Source: Betaproteobacteria bacterium
Lineage (GTDB): Bacteria; Pseudomonadota; Gammaproteobacteria; Burkholderiales; SG8-39
NCBI GenBank assembly: GCA_009693435.1
Contig: SHXF01000158.1
Location: 1-7,214, forward strand
DNA: 7,214 bases
Reading direction: 5' to 3'
A program made the translations under genes and the position numbers. This document shows, in pieces, positions 6,309-7,214 of the stretch. The notes below the pieces were generated by a model. It was not told the DNA's origin. It ran no database searches and was given only the letters and a program-made list of their open reading frames with translations. Every line of letters starts with the position of its first letter. Position 1 is the stretch's first letter.

Positions 6309-6944
6309 TCATTTGCCACTAAGGGCTGCGGTTGCGTCCGGGTGAATAGGTACGCCCTGCTCATTCGCAAAATTAATAGCGGCAGACAGCGTTGATGAAA
6401 ACGCGCTCATATTCCCCGGTAGTGATTGGGCAATATAAACCGCGCTTTGAGCAGCAGCGCCAAATGAAGTCACAAGCAGCAGCGCCAATGAAGTCACACT
6501 TGGCTTAAAGTTTTTTAGGGAAGAAGCAAGAGCTACATATTTTGTAACCCCCCTACCCATGAAACCAAGTCCTTCCGCATAGATAATTTTTGCACCCGCA
6601 TCAAGAACGATACCCTTCGCACTAAGGCTGTCTTCAATTAATTTGCTGCTTTCGGTCTGCGTCGTCATGGCGGCCTCGAGATTTTGTTTGGTTGCGCCTT
6701 CGGTCATATTTTTCGCCTCAAGCTCTGCCTTAGCGGCTTCCTCCTTTTTGCCTATTGCATGCAGTAGTTTTCCTTGTGCCTCGAGAACGTTTTTCGCGCC
6801 TTCAATGTAGTTTTTCACAATTGAATCTGCACTTGGCGCTGATCCACTTCCACCGCCACCAAATAGATTAGAGAACTGCGCTTGGGCAAGTGAAGTGACG
6901 GATACGGCACCAATCATTAATACCATTTTCAATAGCTTGGACAT
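6309..6944 (-). CDS. Exported protein of unknown function, with an internal tandem duplication
   Basis: The product has 211 residues. Residues 1-22 form a clear Sec signal peptide ending LAQA before Gln23, with no lipobox, so the mature protein is probably periplasmic. A short Gly/Ser-rich stretch (about 29-36) is followed by a long Ala/Glu/Lys-rich helical region (about 40-115) with SIVKNYIEGAKNVLEAQGKL and EGATKQNLEAA. A more hydrophobic C-terminal part follows at about 118-175. The pattern reminds me of uncharacterised proteobacterial exported helical proteins, but I cannot name a family. The start is firm: AAAGGAG stands six bases before the ATG. Residues 150-157 and 158-165 come from a 24/25-bp tandem duplication. 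The gene follows the one at 6963-7214 by 18 bases, so the two are probably one operon. Codons are much less GC-rich than in the Tol region, which suggests transfer. Confidence 0.8.
   Translation of the reverse strand: MSKLLKMVLMIGAVSVTSLAQAQFSNLFGGGGSGSAPSADSIVKNYIEGAKNVLEAQGKLLHAIGKKEEAAKAELEAKNMTEGATKQNLEAAMTTQTESSKLIEDSLSAKGIVLDAGAKIIYAEGLGFMGRGVTKYVALASSLKNFKPSVTSLALLLVTSFGAAAQSAVYIAQSLPGNMSAFSSTLSAAINFANEQGVPIHPDATAALSGK
6451..6498 (-). repeat. Imperfect 24/25-bp tandem duplication inside the exported-protein gene
   Basis: Two adjacent copies of GCAGCAGCGCCAAATGAAGT followed by CACA, the second lacking one A in the AAA run. On the coding strand the units read GTGACTTCATT(T)GGCGCTGCTGCT. 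The encoded peptides are VTSLALLL and VTSFGAAA, the same bases in two frames. The single-base loss keeps the gene open. Confidence 0.85.
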
Positions 6945-6950
6945 AAATTT

Positions 6951-6957
6951 CTCCTTT
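6951..6957 (-). promoter_or_regulatory. Strong Shine-Dalgarno of the exported-protein gene
   Basis: AAAGGAG on the - strand, six bases before the ATG at 6944, in the 18-base gap after the preceding gene. It fixes the start codon and shows independent translation initiation within the operon. Confidence 0.8.
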
Positions 6958-6962
6958 AGATG

Positions 6963-7214
6963 TTACTTAACAGAACTTACATTCATCCGACTGATGAGCT
7001 CTCTCGAAGCATCTGCAGATGCTTTTTTTAGCGCTTGCTTCTTCGCCTGATCTGGATCTTGGCCGATCCCTACAACTTGAAAAGGTGGAACCGCGCCAAC
7101 AGTCTTAGGCGGCCAGTCAGATAAGTCGTAAATTTCTCCGCTAACTGACACCGTAACGCGAGGGAGTCCCGTCGCATCATCCTTATCTTGACGACCGACA
7201 TCTAATGTCGCCAT
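6963..7214 (-). CDS. Small protein of unknown function, possibly 5'-truncated by the window edge
   Basis: The readable part has 83 residues, and its first codon is an ATG exactly at the window edge. It may start there or further upstream; no ribosome binding site can be checked. The N-terminal half reads as beta strands (RVTVSVSGEIYDLSDWPP), then PFQVVGIGQDPDQAKKQALKKASADASREL, a glycine turn leading into an Ala/Lys-rich helix. This GIG...AKKxAL...A layout recalls small domains found in some envelope lipoproteins, but the resemblance is too loose for a name. It lies directly upstream of the exported-protein gene, 18 bases apart, with the same AT-rich composition, so a shared role is plausible. 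No signal peptide is visible in the part seen. Confidence 0.6.
   Translation of the reverse strand: MATLDVGRQDKDDATGLPRVTVSVSGEIYDLSDWPPKTVGAVPPFQVVGIGQDPDQAKKQALKKASADASRELISRMNVSSVK

Larger units (their letters stand above)
4639..7214. mobile_element. Left part of an integrative element at tRNA-Lys
   Basis: Starting at the tRNA-Lys end, the coding strand flips from all + to all -. The first genes are a tyrosine recombinase, a small helix-turn-helix protein and a small orphan ORF, followed by an IS-derived sequence and AT-rich genes of unknown function. This is the typical integration-module end of a genomic island, satellite or prophage. No phage structural, conjugation or resistance gene is in view, so the class of element is unknown. 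It continues beyond 7214. Where the island ends, and whether the AT-rich genes are original cargo or a later gain, cannot be read from this window. Confidence 0.65.

Noticed and set aside
6481..6902. Peptide SVTSLA occurring both in the signal peptide and at residues 149-154 of the exported protein
   Set aside because: The codons differ at several positions and the flanks are unrelated, so it is a chance resemblance and not part of the tandem duplication.
7007..7029. 18-base palindrome AAGCATCTGCAGATGCTT followed by T-run, terminator-like on the + strand
   Set aside because: It lies inside the - strand coding sequence (KKASADASR) and no + strand gene precedes it. The stem is only about 7 pairs with a TGCA loop and low GC, so it is most likely coding coincidence.
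1..7214. CRISPR array, riboswitch or toxin-antitoxin pair
   Set aside because: No regularly spaced direct repeats, no long structured leader (intergenic gaps are mostly under 40 bases; the largest, 6141-6308, is filled by the mini-element) and no recognisable toxin or antitoxin motifs were seen.

Overview
The window is high-GC proteobacterial DNA, most likely betaproteobacterial (Burkholderiales-like). This rests on the style of the TolB, Pal and CpoB proteins, the gene order and the strong GC bias at third codon positions. No species can be named from the sequence alone.

Positions 1-4638, all on the + strand, are ordinary chromosome. They hold the 3' end of tolA, then tolB, pal and cpoB (the distal Tol-Pal cell-envelope cluster), then queC (preQ0 synthesis for queuosine), then a YeeE/YedE-family sulfur-compound permease, then tRNA-Lys(UUU). 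The genes are packed tightly. Stop/start overlaps or gaps of a few bases suggest one long transcriptional unit, at least from tolA to the permease. The Tol-Pal products work together: TolA (inner membrane), TolB (periplasm) and Pal (outer-membrane lipoprotein) form the trans-envelope machine, and CpoB links it to peptidoglycan synthesis. queC and the permease are not functionally linked to Tol-Pal.

From tRNA-Lys rightward the strand and character change. A strong terminator follows the tRNA. A convergent tyrosine recombinase gene comes next, then an overlapping small MerR/AlpA-type helix-turn-helix gene (candidate excisionase/regulator) and a small basic orphan ORF, all on the - strand. This is the integration module of a genomic island or prophage-like element that appears to use tRNA-Lys as its attachment site. 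The far end (attR) lies outside the window.

Positions 6152-6282 hold a 131-bp element with no gene. It is bounded by matched inverted ends (TG...CA) and carries four TGACCAG motifs in mirror order. It looks like the two ends of an IS21-type insertion sequence without its transposase genes. Beyond it, 6283-7214 is visibly more AT-rich and carries two - strand genes of unknown function in one operon. One encodes an exported protein of 211 residues that contains an internal 24/25-bp tandem duplication. The other is a small alpha/beta-looking protein whose start sits exactly on the window edge. This accessory part is the least explained portion of the window. I do not see a demonstrable new defence or metabolic system in it.
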